NCBI RefSeq assembly: GCF_015674855.1
Contig: NZ_JADMLG010000004.1
Coordinates: forward strand, 434,001 to 498,000
Source: Nocardia bovistercoris
GTDB taxonomy: Bacteria > Actinomycetota > Actinomycetes > Mycobacteriales > Mycobacteriaceae
Length of the DNA stretch: 64,000 nt
Reading direction: 5' to 3'
The notes under the pieces are model-generated. The model worked only from the letters and a program-made list of their open reading frames with translations, was not told the DNA's origin and made no database searches. Positions 1 to 9,706 of the stretch are shown here, in pieces. A program made the translations under genes and the position numbers. Each line of letters starts with the position of its first letter. Positions within the stretch are counted from its first letter, which is position 1.

Positions 1-112
1 CGCCGACCAGCTTCTCGACGAATTTCGGCCCCTGCTGCCGTACGGCCTTCGGCCCCTGCTCTTTGGCGATGATGCCGAGTTGTTTGCCTATGGAGTTCCA
101 GGTTCGGGCCAT
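1..112 (-). CDS. Partial hypothetical protein, N-terminus only
   Basis: The reverse strand opens with ATG at 112 and stays open to the window edge, giving 37 residues that begin [20 protein letters not shown] and contain two copies of a QGPK motif (EQGPKAV, QQGPKFV). The peptide is basic and amphipathic with no signal peptide. It is divergent from lepA. In M. tuberculosis the gene divergent from lepA is Rv2405, so this may be its positional equivalent, but I cannot confirm that from 37 residues. No function is assigned. Confidence 0.55.
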   Translation of the reverse strand, partial: MARTWNSIGKQLGIIAKEQGPKAVRQQGPKFVEKLVG

Positions 113-459
113 CATCGAAGGATAACGGCGCAGTCACGAGTTCACACGCGCGACGCGATCCGGCAGGTCGCGACGCGTATCCGGGTGACCTCCGCACCGT
201 TGCGCCGCGGTGTTCTCAGCGGGTCGCGCCACATGCTCGCGTACCGGACGCCGGGTTACGTGGCCGTGATTTCGGCAGGTCGCGCTACGGGTCCGCGTGG
301 CGGCCGCCAGGGTTCGCGGCGGTGATTTCGCGGGCTCGCTGCGGTGACCTCGCGACCTCGCGACAGCGGCGGGCGGGCCGACGGAGGCACCGAGGGGCGT
401 CCTTGCCCGGCGCGCATGGGACGATGGACGGCAGTTTGCCGATACCCATGAGGAGTGGA
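113..459. other. Intergenic region upstream of lepA
   Basis: About 350 bases separate two divergent genes. I see no convincing gene. It contains imperfect repeats of 'gcaggtcgcg' (near 163 and 275) and of 'gtgatttcg' (near 267 and 323). An open frame reads into lepA from 322, but its codons encode an Arg-rich shadow-like peptide. The promoters of both flanking genes should lie here; none is clear enough to mark. Confidence 0.5.
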
Positions 460-2310
<1,851 letters not shown>

Positions 2311-2350
2311 CGCGGGCACTTCGGGTGATCTTGTAATGCTGTCCGGTGGC

Positions 2351-2387
2351 GGTCAGCATGTTCTCGGATAATGGTCAGCGTTTTCTC
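2351..2387 (+). promoter_or_regulatory. Direct-repeat promoter upstream of the IniB-like gene
   Basis: Two 15-base direct repeats, GGTCAGCATGTTCTC (2351-2365) and GGTCAGCGTTTTCTC (2373-2387), match at 13 of 15 positions and are offset by 22 bp, two helical turns. A -10-like GATAAT (2367-2372) lies between them. The layout suggests a regulator binding one DNA face across a core promoter. The rest of 2311-2640 has no convincing gene, so a transcript starting here would carry a leader of about 260 nt before the ATG at 2641. Confidence 0.35.
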
Positions 2388-2640
2388 AGACTTACCGGCG
2401 ATGATGTGCGGTGGCTCGCGACGCTACGTCCCGTCCACCGAATATTTCCAGGTGAGGACATACGGGCGACGGGACGAACGCAGCGGGTTGCCCGAAAAGT
2501 CAGGGCTTTCGTTCGACTGTCGGAAATGGCAAGGTTGCCCGAGAATGTGACAGTTGGGTTCGCCGGAAATATCGTTGGGTGATCTTCACTCGGTCGTCCC
2601 GGCGCGGTGAGGATGCTGGAATCCGAGATGTGGAGTTTGG

Positions 2641-4806
2641 ATGTCGAGTGAGTTGCCCTTCGACGGCCGTGACCTGCCCTTCGAGGGGGACGACGCCGAC
2701 GCGCCCGACCAGTCGGGAGACACCGCCTTCCGTGTCGCGAACGGGGTCGCCCGGGTCGCGCGCGCGGGCGCCTATGTGACCGGCGGTGCGCTGGTCGCCT
2801 CCAACGGCGGCGGCGTTCCATCCCACCCCGGTGATCAGCGCCTCGACAGCTGGCACACCGGATGGTCGGGCAACAACGATCCGGAACCCGATCTACCGAG
2901 CCCGGTGGTGACCTTCCCCGATCCCGAACCGTATTCGGTCCCGATCGCACCGTCACGCACCACACTGGCCGCCCACGAGGGGCCCGCGCACGGCGCAGCG
3001 CCGCTGACCGTCGCCGCCGAGGCGCCGCGTGAACTGTCGCTCGGCGGCGAATCCGCCGACACCGCCGCCGCGTACGGCACCGACTTCTTCCCCGGCGCGC
3101 CCAGCTTCCTCGGCGTCGCGCCCGATTCGGGCGCCCAGGGCTGGTCCGCCGCGGCCCCGGAAGCGGAACTGCCGCAATGGTGGTCCGACGCCGCACCCAC
3201 CCCGCCGCCCGCGCCCGGGCTCGGCTTCGGCCTGCCGGAGGCGGGCAATTTCTTGACCGACCCGAATTCACCGCTGTTCGGGCTGCCGAAGCATCCCGCC
3301 GTGGTGGACAAGTCGCGGGTCGGCGAACTCACCGACACCCAGGACGAGGACGCGTCCCCGAGCGCGCAACTCGGTTACGGCCATTCGACTTTCGCGCCGT
3401 GGGCGCAGCCCCAGCCGATGGACGGCGCCCATGCCGCCGACCTGTTCGACGGATTCGACGATTTCGGCGTCTACGTCGGCGTCGACGCCTTCGCCTCGCT
3501 CTACACCGAACTCGAGGTCGATTTCGGCGTCGGTCCCAACGGCGCGTACCTCACCACCGAGATGAAGATCGAGGCGTCGGCCGGTCTGACCATCAAGACC
3601 GCCGCGGGCTCGAATATCGGTGACCAGCTGGACAATCTGTCCGACTGGCTGGATTCGAAGTCGACGACCACCGGCGGGGGGAAAGCAGGCGATCAGCACG
3701 GAATCGGTTCCGGCGCATTCGGATCGGGTTCATCGACGGGTGGCGTGCCCGGCGCCGCGGGTCCGCTCGGCTCGGCGGCGGCCGCTCCCGCCGCGGCCTC
3801 GCCCTTCGCCGCGCCGCCCGCGCCCGCACCGGTCGCGATGTCCCAGGCTCCGGTGGCGCCCGCTGTCGCTCCCGCGCTGGCCGTGCCCGCGGCGGCGGCC
3901 GCGCCCGTGGTCGCCGCGACGCCGCTGCAGACCACCATCCAGCCGGAGGCCGCTTCCTCGCCGATCGCGAACGTGCTCGCGCCGCCGTCGGGTCCATCGC
4001 CGCTGACCGCGCCCGCCGCCGCGGTGCCGGTGCTGTACGAACAGCAGCACCCGCCGGTCAAGCCCGTGCCGCACGTTCCGGTCAAGCCGGACCCGATCGA
4101 CAAGACCGTTGATCTGCCGCGCACCCCCGCGACTCCGGTCACCAAGGCGCCGACCACTTTCGATCCCGGTTCCGCCGCGCCGCCGACCCGCCACGTCGTT
4201 CCCGATTCGGACACGGTGAGCACTCCGGGTTCGGCGCCGACGAAGATTCCCGGCATCGACGGCAAGACGCCGACCGATACCGACATCACCGTGACGAAGG
4301 CGCCCGTCACCACCCGCCCGACCCAGCCGAGCACGCCGGACGACCACGACGTGACCACCCCGCGCACCGGTGTCGACGTGCCGAGCACGCGGGAAGTTCC
4401 GACCACGCACAACCTGCCGACCACCCGCCCGCCCGTCGACGCGCCGAGCGTCGAGGTGCCGACGGTGTCGGTGCCGTCGCAGCCGACGCACACCGTGCCG
4501 AATCACGTCCCCTCGCAGCCGAACACGGTGGACGTGCCGAGCGTCGAAGTGCCCGCGCCGACCTATTCGGTGCCGAATCCGGCTCCGGTCACCCCGATCA
4601 AGCCGCCCGCGGGCACCAAACCGATCAGTGAGCAGTGGGATTCATCACACGGGTACCACAACCACCCGATCGCTGTTCCGGTCACACTCGACACCGACCA
4701 CCTGGCCACGGCCTCGGCCGCGGGCCTGTCCGCCGACCTGCTGCCGCACGGGGGGCTGTACGACGTCCACACCGCGCACGGCACACTGGATCACACGCTG
4801 ATCTGA
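2641..4806 (+). CDS. Large Ala/Pro/Thr-rich IniB-like protein
   Basis: Product of 721 residues with strongly biased composition. The N-terminal third is acidic with no signal peptide. Residues about 270-340 form the only compact segment (DFGVYVGVDAF through GLTIKTAAG), predicted beta-rich. Residues 370-440 are Ala/Pro-rich, and 460-680 form a Pro/Thr/Val tail with many VPS, VPT and TTRP units. The C-terminus is His-rich. ATG 2641 is preceded by GGAG. The next gene, 76 bp downstream on the same strand, encodes an IniA-type dynamin. In M. tuberculosis iniA follows the Gly/Ala-rich IniB, so this is probably a positional and compositional counterpart, an envelope-stress structural partner. The sequence is too biased to prove homology, and the function is unknown. 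Confidence 0.8.
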   Translation: MSSELPFDGRDLPFEGDDADAPDQSGDTAFRVANGVARVARAGAYVTGGALVASNGGGVPSHPGDQRLDSWHTGWSGNNDPEPDLPSPVVTFPDPEPYSVPIAPSRTTLAAHEGPAHGAAPLTVAAEAPRELSLGGESADTAAAYGTDFFPGAPSFLGVAPDSGAQGWSAAAPEAELPQWWSDAAPTPPPAPGLGFGLPEAGNFLTDPNSPLFGLPKHPAVVDKSRVGELTDTQDEDASPSAQLGYGHSTFAPWAQPQPMDGAHAADLFDGFDDFGVYVGVDAFASLYTELEVDFGVGPNGAYLTTEMKIEASAGLTIKTAAGSNIGDQLDNLSDWLDSKSTTTGGGKAGDQHGIGSGAFGSGSSTGGVPGAAGPLGSAAAAPAAASPFAAPPAPAPVAMSQAPVAPAVAPALAVPAAAAAPVVAATPLQTTIQPEAASSPIANVLAPPSGPSPLTAPAAAVPVLYEQQHPPVKPVPHVPVKPDPIDKTVDLPRTPATPVTKAPTTFDPGSAAPPTRHVVPDSDTVSTPGSAPTKIPGIDGKTPTDTDITVTKAPVTTRPTQPSTPDDHDVTTPRTGVDVPSTREVPTTHNLPTTRPPVDAPSVEVPTVSVPSQPTHTVPNHVPSQPNTVDVPSVEVPAPTYSVPNPAPVTPIKPPAGTKPISEQWDSSHGYHNHPIAVPVTLDTDHLATASAAGLSADLLPHGGLYDVHTAHGTLDHTLI

Positions 4807-4882
4807 CCGGGCGGCGACGCGAGGAGGACGCGCCGTTGCGGCGGTCGCCCCACGGGAAAGTGAACGAGAGTTAGGAGCAGGC

Positions 4883-6697
4883 TTGTCTGCCGCAGCCGGG
4901 GTGGAGTCCGTGACGGTCAAACATCCGGACGCGATGGCCCCGCTCATCGGAATCCTGGACGAACTGCGGGAGATGACCGGAGCGGCAGGACGTGACGATC
5001 TGACCGGCCGCCTCACCATGGTCAAGGCCAGGGTCGGCGACCCGCGAGTGCGCCTCGTCGTGATCGGCGAGCCGAAGAACGGGATGAGCACGCTCGTCAA
5101 CGGGCTGGTCGGCGCGCAGGTCAGCGCTACCGACAGTCCAGTGAGCGTGCCCGTGATCGTGGAATACGGCCCGCGCTCGACGGCGACGCTGGTCAAGGCC
5201 GTCGGCGGCGGGCGCACCGAGCGCCAGCCCGTCGACCCGCTCGATCCCGGTCCCGCGCTGCGCGCCGAAGGCGTGATCCGGGTGGAGTTCACCGAGCCGA
5301 GTCCGCTGCTCGCCGACGGCATCGTGGTGATGGACGCGCCCGGCGCGGCCGCCGACGAACACGTCAAATGGTCGATGATCGCGGCCGCCGACGCGGTGCT
5401 CTACGTCGTGGACGCGCACGCGGAACTCACCCGCGACCAGATCGCCCATCTGGAACGGGTGCGCAATCTGTGCCCGACGGTCATCTGTGTGCTGAACAAG
5501 ATCGACCTGTTCCCGCACTGGGCCCATGTGCAGCAGCGCGATCGGGAACTGCTCGACGCCGCGGGACTCGGCTTCGCCGTCGCTCCCGTCTCCGCGCTGC
5601 TGCACCGCCGCGCGGCGGGCAATCAGGTGGCGGGCGGCTACCAGCGCGATATCGAATCGGGCATGCCGCAGTTGATGGATCACCTGCGCGACTACGTGGT
5701 CGCCCGCGCGGACTCGGTGGCGATCGAGGCCGCTGTCCGCGATATCCGGCTGGTCAGCGACCATCTGGCGGTGACGCTGCACGGCGAGGCCGAGGCGTTG
5801 CGCGATCCGCGGCGCAAGGCGCAGATCACCCAGCAGTTCGCCGCGGCGCGCGATCAGGCCGAGCAACTGCGCCAGCGCACCGCGAACTGGCAGGTGACCC
5901 TCGTCGACGGCAGCACCGAACTCATGGCCGATATCGAGCACGATCTGCGGCACCGGCTGCGCAGCCTGGTCCGCGACGCCGAGGCCGAGATCACCCAGAC
6001 CGACCCGGCGCGCGGCTGGAAGGAGTTCGGCGCCGACCTCGACGCCCGCATCTGCGAGGCGGTGGAAGAGAATTTCGTGATGGCGCACTACCGCTCGGTC
6101 GAGCTGTGCGATCAGGTCGCCTCGAAGTTCCCCGCCGACAACCGCACGCCGCCGCTGCCGGACCTGCGCCTGGAGAATCCGGGCGACGTGCTGGAGCCGG
6201 TGGCCCCGCTGGAGCCGCTCGACAGCGCCAAAGCCGGTGTGACCCAGCAGTTCCTGTCCGCGCTGCGCGGCTCCTACGGCGGCATCCTCATGGTCGGCCT
6301 CGCCACCAGCCTGCTCGGAATGTCGCTGGTGAACTGGTATTCGGCGGGCGCGGGCGTGCTGCTCGGCGTGAACGCGCTGTGGGACGACCGCAAGAACCGC
6401 AAGGTCCGGCGCCGTGCCGAGGCCAAGGTAGCGGTGGCGCGGTTGATGGACGATGTGATCTTCCAGGTCAGCAAGGAGTCGAGGAATCGGCTGCGCGCCG
6501 TGCAGCGAGCGCTGCGCGACCATTTCACCGAGATCGCGACCGAGTCCATGCGCACCGCCGAGGACGCGCTGCGCGCCGCGGAGGAGGCGTTCGGCAAGTA
6601 CGGCGACCGCCGCGTGGAACGCATCGCCGAACTCGACGGCCGCCTCGGCACGCTGCGTGGGGTCCGCGATCGCGCCGACCAGCTGATCGGCGTGTGA
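4883..6697 (+). CDS. IniA-type dynamin-like GTPase with altered P-loop
   Basis: Product of 604 residues matching the mycobacterial IniA family (isoniazid-inducible, bacterial dynamin-like membrane-remodelling GTPase, about 640 residues) along its length. The best segment is the membrane paddle around residues 461-500 (RGSYGGILMVGLATSL...) followed by the basic helix (KVRRRAEAK...DDVIFQVSKESRNRL). DAPG (151-154) and NKID (205-208) are intact, but the P-loop reads GEPKNGMS (62-69) with Met68 where IniA has Lys, encoded by ATG at 5084-5086. Nucleotide binding may be weakened, or Lys65 may compensate. The start is TTG 4883, five bases after AGGAG (4873-4877). It probably forms an operon with the IniB-like gene. 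Isoniazid induction is not shown by the sequence. Confidence 0.88.
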   Translation: MSAAAGVESVTVKHPDAMAPLIGILDELREMTGAAGRDDLTGRLTMVKARVGDPRVRLVVIGEPKNGMSTLVNGLVGAQVSATDSPVSVPVIVEYGPRSTATLVKAVGGGRTERQPVDPLDPGPALRAEGVIRVEFTEPSPLLADGIVVMDAPGAAADEHVKWSMIAAADAVLYVVDAHAELTRDQIAHLERVRNLCPTVICVLNKIDLFPHWAHVQQRDRELLDAAGLGFAVAPVSALLHRRAAGNQVAGGYQRDIESGMPQLMDHLRDYVVARADSVAIEAAVRDIRLVSDHLAVTLHGEAEALRDPRRKAQITQQFAAARDQAEQLRQRTANWQVTLVDGSTELMADIEHDLRHRLRSLVRDAEAEITQTDPARGWKEFGADLDARICEAVEENFVMAHYRSVELCDQVASKFPADNRTPPLPDLRLENPGDVLEPVAPLEPLDSAKAGVTQQFLSALRGSYGGILMVGLATSLLGMSLVNWYSAGAGVLLGVNALWDDRKNRKVRRRAEAKVAVARLMDDVIFQVSKESRNRLRAVQRALRDHFTEIATESMRTAEDALRAAEEAFGKYGDRRVERIAELDGRLGTLRGVRDRADQLIGV

Positions 6698-6735
6698 GCC
6701 CTGTGTTCAGCTCGACCGGCGTGTGAGCGTGGTGG

Positions 6736-8724
6736 TCAGCGCGGATGGGTGGCCGGGGTGTGCGCGGGCTGGAACTCGCCCGCCGACCGGGAGTCCTCGG
6801 CCCTGATCACGTGGGTGACGGCGTTGATGAGCGCGAGATGGGTGAACGCCTGCGGGAAATTGCCGAGGTGGCTTCCGCTGCGTGAATCGATCTCCTCGGC
6901 GTAGAGGCGCAGCGGGCTGGCGTAGCCGAGCAGGCGTTCGCACAGGTTCCTGGCCCGGCGCACCTCGCCGATCTCGACCAGCGCCGACACCAGCCAGAAC
7001 GAGCAGATGGTGAAGGTGCCCTCGGCGCCGGTCAGGCCGTCGTCGGTGGTCTCGGTGCGGTATCGAAGGACCAAGCCGTGTTCGGTGAGCCGGTCGGCGA
7101 TGGACAGCACGGTGGCCCGCACCCGGTGGTCGTCGGAGGGCAGGAAACGCACCAGCGGCACCAGCAGCAGGGAGGCGTCGAGGGTGGCGCCGCCGTAGGT
7201 CTGGGTGAACACGCCGCTCGAGTCGACGCCGTTGGCGAGGATGTCGTCCTTGATCTCGTCGGCGACGGTGTACCACTCGGTGGCCCGCTCGAATTGTCCG
7301 TGCATCTCCGCGAGTTTCGCGCCGCGGTCCAACGCCACCCAGCACATCACCTTCGACGAGGTGAAATGCTGCGGTTCGCCGCGTACTTCCCAGATGCCGC
7401 GGTCCGGATTGCGCCAGTTGGCGATGGCGGCGTGCACCTGGCGTTCCAGCAGCGGCCACAGCGTCTCCGGGACCTGACCGCGCGATTTCACGTGCAGGTA
7501 CACCGCGTCGAGCATGGTGCCCCAGATGTCGTGCTGGTTCTGGTTGTAGGCGCCGTTGCCGATGCGCACCGGCCGCGCGCCGTCGTAGCCGCGCAGGTGC
7601 GACAGTTCCAGTTCGGTGAGGTCGCGTTCCCCGCCGATGCCGTAGAGCACCTGCAACGGCACCGCTTCGCCGTCGTCGTCGGTGGTGACGTCGTTGAGGA
7701 AGGCGAAGAAGTCGTCGGCCTCGCGGTCGAGGCCGAGGGTGTACAGGCCCCACAGCGCGAAGCTGGAATCGCGAACCCAGGTATAGCGGTAATCCCAGTT
7801 CCGTTGTCCGCCGGGGGTTTCCGGCAGCGACGTGGTGGCCGCCGCCATGAGCGCGCCGGTGGGTTTGTAGGTGAGTCCCTTGAGGGTGAGCGCGCTGCGC
7901 TGCAGGTAGTTGCGCCACGGGTGGTCCGGGAAGTTGCCGAGGGTGATCCACTGCCGCCAACATTCGGTGGTGGCCCACATCTTCTGCGCGGCGTCGGCGA
8001 AGGTTTTCGGCGCGGGCAACTCCGACCAGGTCAGAGCCACGTACACCTCGTCGCCCTCCTGCATGCGGGTGCGCGCGCGGGCCTCGCGGCCTTCGAGACC
8101 GAGCCGCAGGTCGGTGGTGAGCACCAGGGTCGGGCCCGCGGCCGGGTCGTTGCGCCGCACCGCGGTGGCCTCCTCGTAGACCTTGCCGGTGTACTCCCAG
8201 CGGGTCGGCGCGCGATGGTAGTCGAAGGCGGGTTCGCAGCTCATCTCGAGTTCGACGGTGCCGTTGACGCATTTCACGGTGCGCAGCAGCATGTGCTCGG
8301 CGTCCCAGTCCATCGGCGTTCGCCGGTGCGTGCGGCTGCGCTGGTCGTTGTTGTGCCACGGGCCGAGGACCAGCGCGTCGCGCACGATCAGCCAGCCGGT
8401 CGGGGTCTGCCATGTGGTCTCGAGGATCATCCCGCCGGGCAGGTAGCGGCGCGCGGCGGGCACATTGGTGCCGTAGGGGCCGATGCGGAAATGGCCAGCG
8501 CTGCGGTCGAGCATCGAACCGAAGACGCTGGGGGAGTCGGGACGGGGCAGACACATCCACTCCACCGCGCCGTTGCTCGCCACCAGGCAGCTGGTCTCGC
8601 AGTCGGACAGGAACGCGTAGTCATCGATGCGGGGGAACGCGCCGTGCGTGGCGCCGGTGAGCGCGGTGGGCACCGGGAGGTCGTCGGGCTCATCGATCGT
8701 GAGGTCATCGGTTGCGGACGCCAT
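6736..8724 (-). CDS. Glycoside hydrolase family 15 trehalase
   Basis: Cytoplasmic GH15 enzyme of 662 residues, the type shown in mycobacteria (Rv2402) to hydrolyse trehalose to two glucoses. The glucoamylase-like (alpha/alpha)6 barrel carries the conserved WEVRGEPQHFTSSKVM block and the later EGTFTICSFWLV block, which hold the two catalytic glutamates in this family. The N-terminus has the GH15 beta-sandwich start (DYAFLSDCETSCLVASNGAVEW). No signal peptide is visible. ATG 8724 has no Shine-Dalgarno, but CACTAT occupies exactly -12 to -7, so it is probably leaderless. It converges on the IniA-like gene. Glucoamylase or isomaltase activity is possible; position beside lepA favours trehalase. 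Confidence 0.9.
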   Translation of the reverse strand: MASATDDLTIDEPDDLPVPTALTGATHGAFPRIDDYAFLSDCETSCLVASNGAVEWMCLPRPDSPSVFGSMLDRSAGHFRIGPYGTNVPAARRYLPGGMILETTWQTPTGWLIVRDALVLGPWHNNDQRSRTHRRTPMDWDAEHMLLRTVKCVNGTVELEMSCEPAFDYHRAPTRWEYTGKVYEEATAVRRNDPAAGPTLVLTTDLRLGLEGREARARTRMQEGDEVYVALTWSELPAPKTFADAAQKMWATTECWRQWITLGNFPDHPWRNYLQRSALTLKGLTYKPTGALMAAATTSLPETPGGQRNWDYRYTWVRDSSFALWGLYTLGLDREADDFFAFLNDVTTDDDGEAVPLQVLYGIGGERDLTELELSHLRGYDGARPVRIGNGAYNQNQHDIWGTMLDAVYLHVKSRGQVPETLWPLLERQVHAAIANWRNPDRGIWEVRGEPQHFTSSKVMCWVALDRGAKLAEMHGQFERATEWYTVADEIKDDILANGVDSSGVFTQTYGGATLDASLLLVPLVRFLPSDDHRVRATVLSIADRLTEHGLVLRYRTETTDDGLTGAEGTFTICSFWLVSALVEIGEVRRARNLCERLLGYASPLRLYAEEIDSRSGSHLGNFPQAFTHLALINAVTHVIRAEDSRSAGEFQPAHTPATHPR

Positions 8725-8819
8725 AGCTCAATAGTGAGGTTGCCGGTGCCTTGCCGTCCACCGCAGGCGGTGCGTCCGATACGGCGGGTCGCCGGATGCC
8801 GCGATCGACGGTCGCCATG

Positions 8820-9186
8820 GGTGGCCGGATGCGGCAGATCGCTGGTCGCGGCGGGTCCGGATGCGGCGGATTTCGGGGTGTGGCGGGTGGCCGGGTGCGG
8901 CGGATCTCGAGGTGTGGCGGATCGCTGGGCGGCAGGATCGCTGAGCGCGGCGGGTGGCCGGATGCGGCAGATTGCTGGTCGCGGCGGGGGCTGGGTGTGG
9001 CGGATTTCGGGGTGTGGCGGGTGGCCGGGTGCGGCGGATCTCGAGGTGTGGCGGATCGCTGGGCGGCAGGATCGCTGAGCGCGGCGGGTGGCCGGATGTG
9101 GCAGATTGCTGGTCGTGGCGGGGGCTGGGTGTGGCGGATTTCGGGGTGTGGCGGGTGGCTGGGTGCGGCAGGGTGGCTGAGCGCGG
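8820..9186. repeat. 133-134 bp tandem minisatellite between divergent genes
   Basis: A long unit is repeated in tandem: copy 1 from 8820 and copy 2 from 8953 (offset 133), copy 3 from 9087 (offset 134) and truncated after about 100 bp. Diverged short units continue to about 9280. Each unit is built from shorter G-rich motifs such as GGTGGCCGGGTGCGGCGGAT. The top strand is strongly G-rich. It fills most of the 570 bp between the leaderless starts of the trehalase gene (8724) and the membrane-protein gene (9297). Open frames through it exist only because the repeat lacks stops; I do not count them as genes. Confidence 0.9.
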
Positions 9187-9296
9187 CGGGTGGCCGGGTG
9201 CGGCGGATCGCTGGGTGCGACAGATCGTCGGCTGCGGCGGGTGGTTGGGCGCTGCGGGGTGGTCGGGCGCGGCAGAACACAGACTAGGCTGGGGTT

Positions 9297-9629
9297 GTGC
9301 ATCGCATTGCGGGTTGGTGGGACGGCTTCGAGCTGTGGGTGGCGGGTTTGCCGTTCATCCCGCAGTTCTTCGTGGTGCTGGTCGGCATGGTGCCGCTCAG
9401 TTTCGCGATCGCGGTCGCCTTGGACCGGACGCTGCGCGAGGTCATGCGGCTGCTCGGGCGGGATCGGGCACAGGCCGCGGCGCCCGCGTCGGCGGCCGGG
9501 GCTATGACGGTCGGCGCTATGACGGTCGGGGCGACGGCGGTCGAGACGCCGCCCTTGGCCGATGCCGCCGCTGTGGTCGCCGGTCCGGCGGTCGACCCGC
9601 GTCAGCCTGTGCGCAGTGGTGCGCGCTGA
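9297..9629 (+). CDS. Small single-pass membrane protein
   Basis: Product of 110 residues with one hydrophobic helix at about 15-45 (LWVAGLPFIPQFFVVLVGMV...), a basic stretch after it (DRTLREVMRLLGRDR), then an Ala/Val tail containing a small tandem repeat, GAMTVGAMTVGATAV, encoded by a 15-bp DNA repeat near 9505-9537. GTG 9297 is preceded by TAGGCT at exactly -12 to -7, indicating leaderless transcription. It is divergent from trehalase, and M. tuberculosis has small membrane ORFs (Rv2401, Rv2401A) at this place. The function is unknown. Confidence 0.7.
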   Translation: MHRIAGWWDGFELWVAGLPFIPQFFVVLVGMVPLSFAIAVALDRTLREVMRLLGRDRAQAAAPASAAGAMTVGAMTVGATAVETPPLADAAAVVAGPAVDPRQPVRSGAR

Positions 9630-9706
9630 TGCCACGATCGCGCGTTCAGCTCGCCCTGCTCGCCCTGCTGCTCCTCGTCGTGGTGGCCTGGCTGCTCACT
9701 CGCTAG
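9629..9706 (+). CDS. 25-residue hydrophobic microprotein
   Basis: ATG 9629 overlaps the TGA of the preceding gene (TGATG), the classic coupling arrangement. It encodes 25 residues starting MPRSRVQ, followed by one unbroken hydrophobic helix ([17 protein letters not shown]) and a final Arg, giving a positive-inside membrane peptide. The last 11 bases overlap the end of the convergent M48 protease gene. It may be a partner or stabiliser of the 110-residue membrane protein. The call rests on the overlap and composition alone. Confidence 0.45.
   Translation: MPRSRVQLALLALLLLVVVAWLLTR

Noticed and set aside
2346..2582. 78-codon ORF upstream of the IniB-like gene
   Set aside because: No Shine-Dalgarno, poor codon use, no recognisable domain, and it overlaps the direct-repeat promoter.
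8820..9186. CRISPR array
   Set aside because: Units of 133-134 bp are contiguous with no unique spacers, and no cas genes are in the window.
8427..9635. 402-codon minus-strand frame across the minisatellite
   Set aside because: It exists only because the repeat lacks stops; residues are repeated HPATRR/PPHPEIRHT units and the frame overlaps the trehalase N-terminus.
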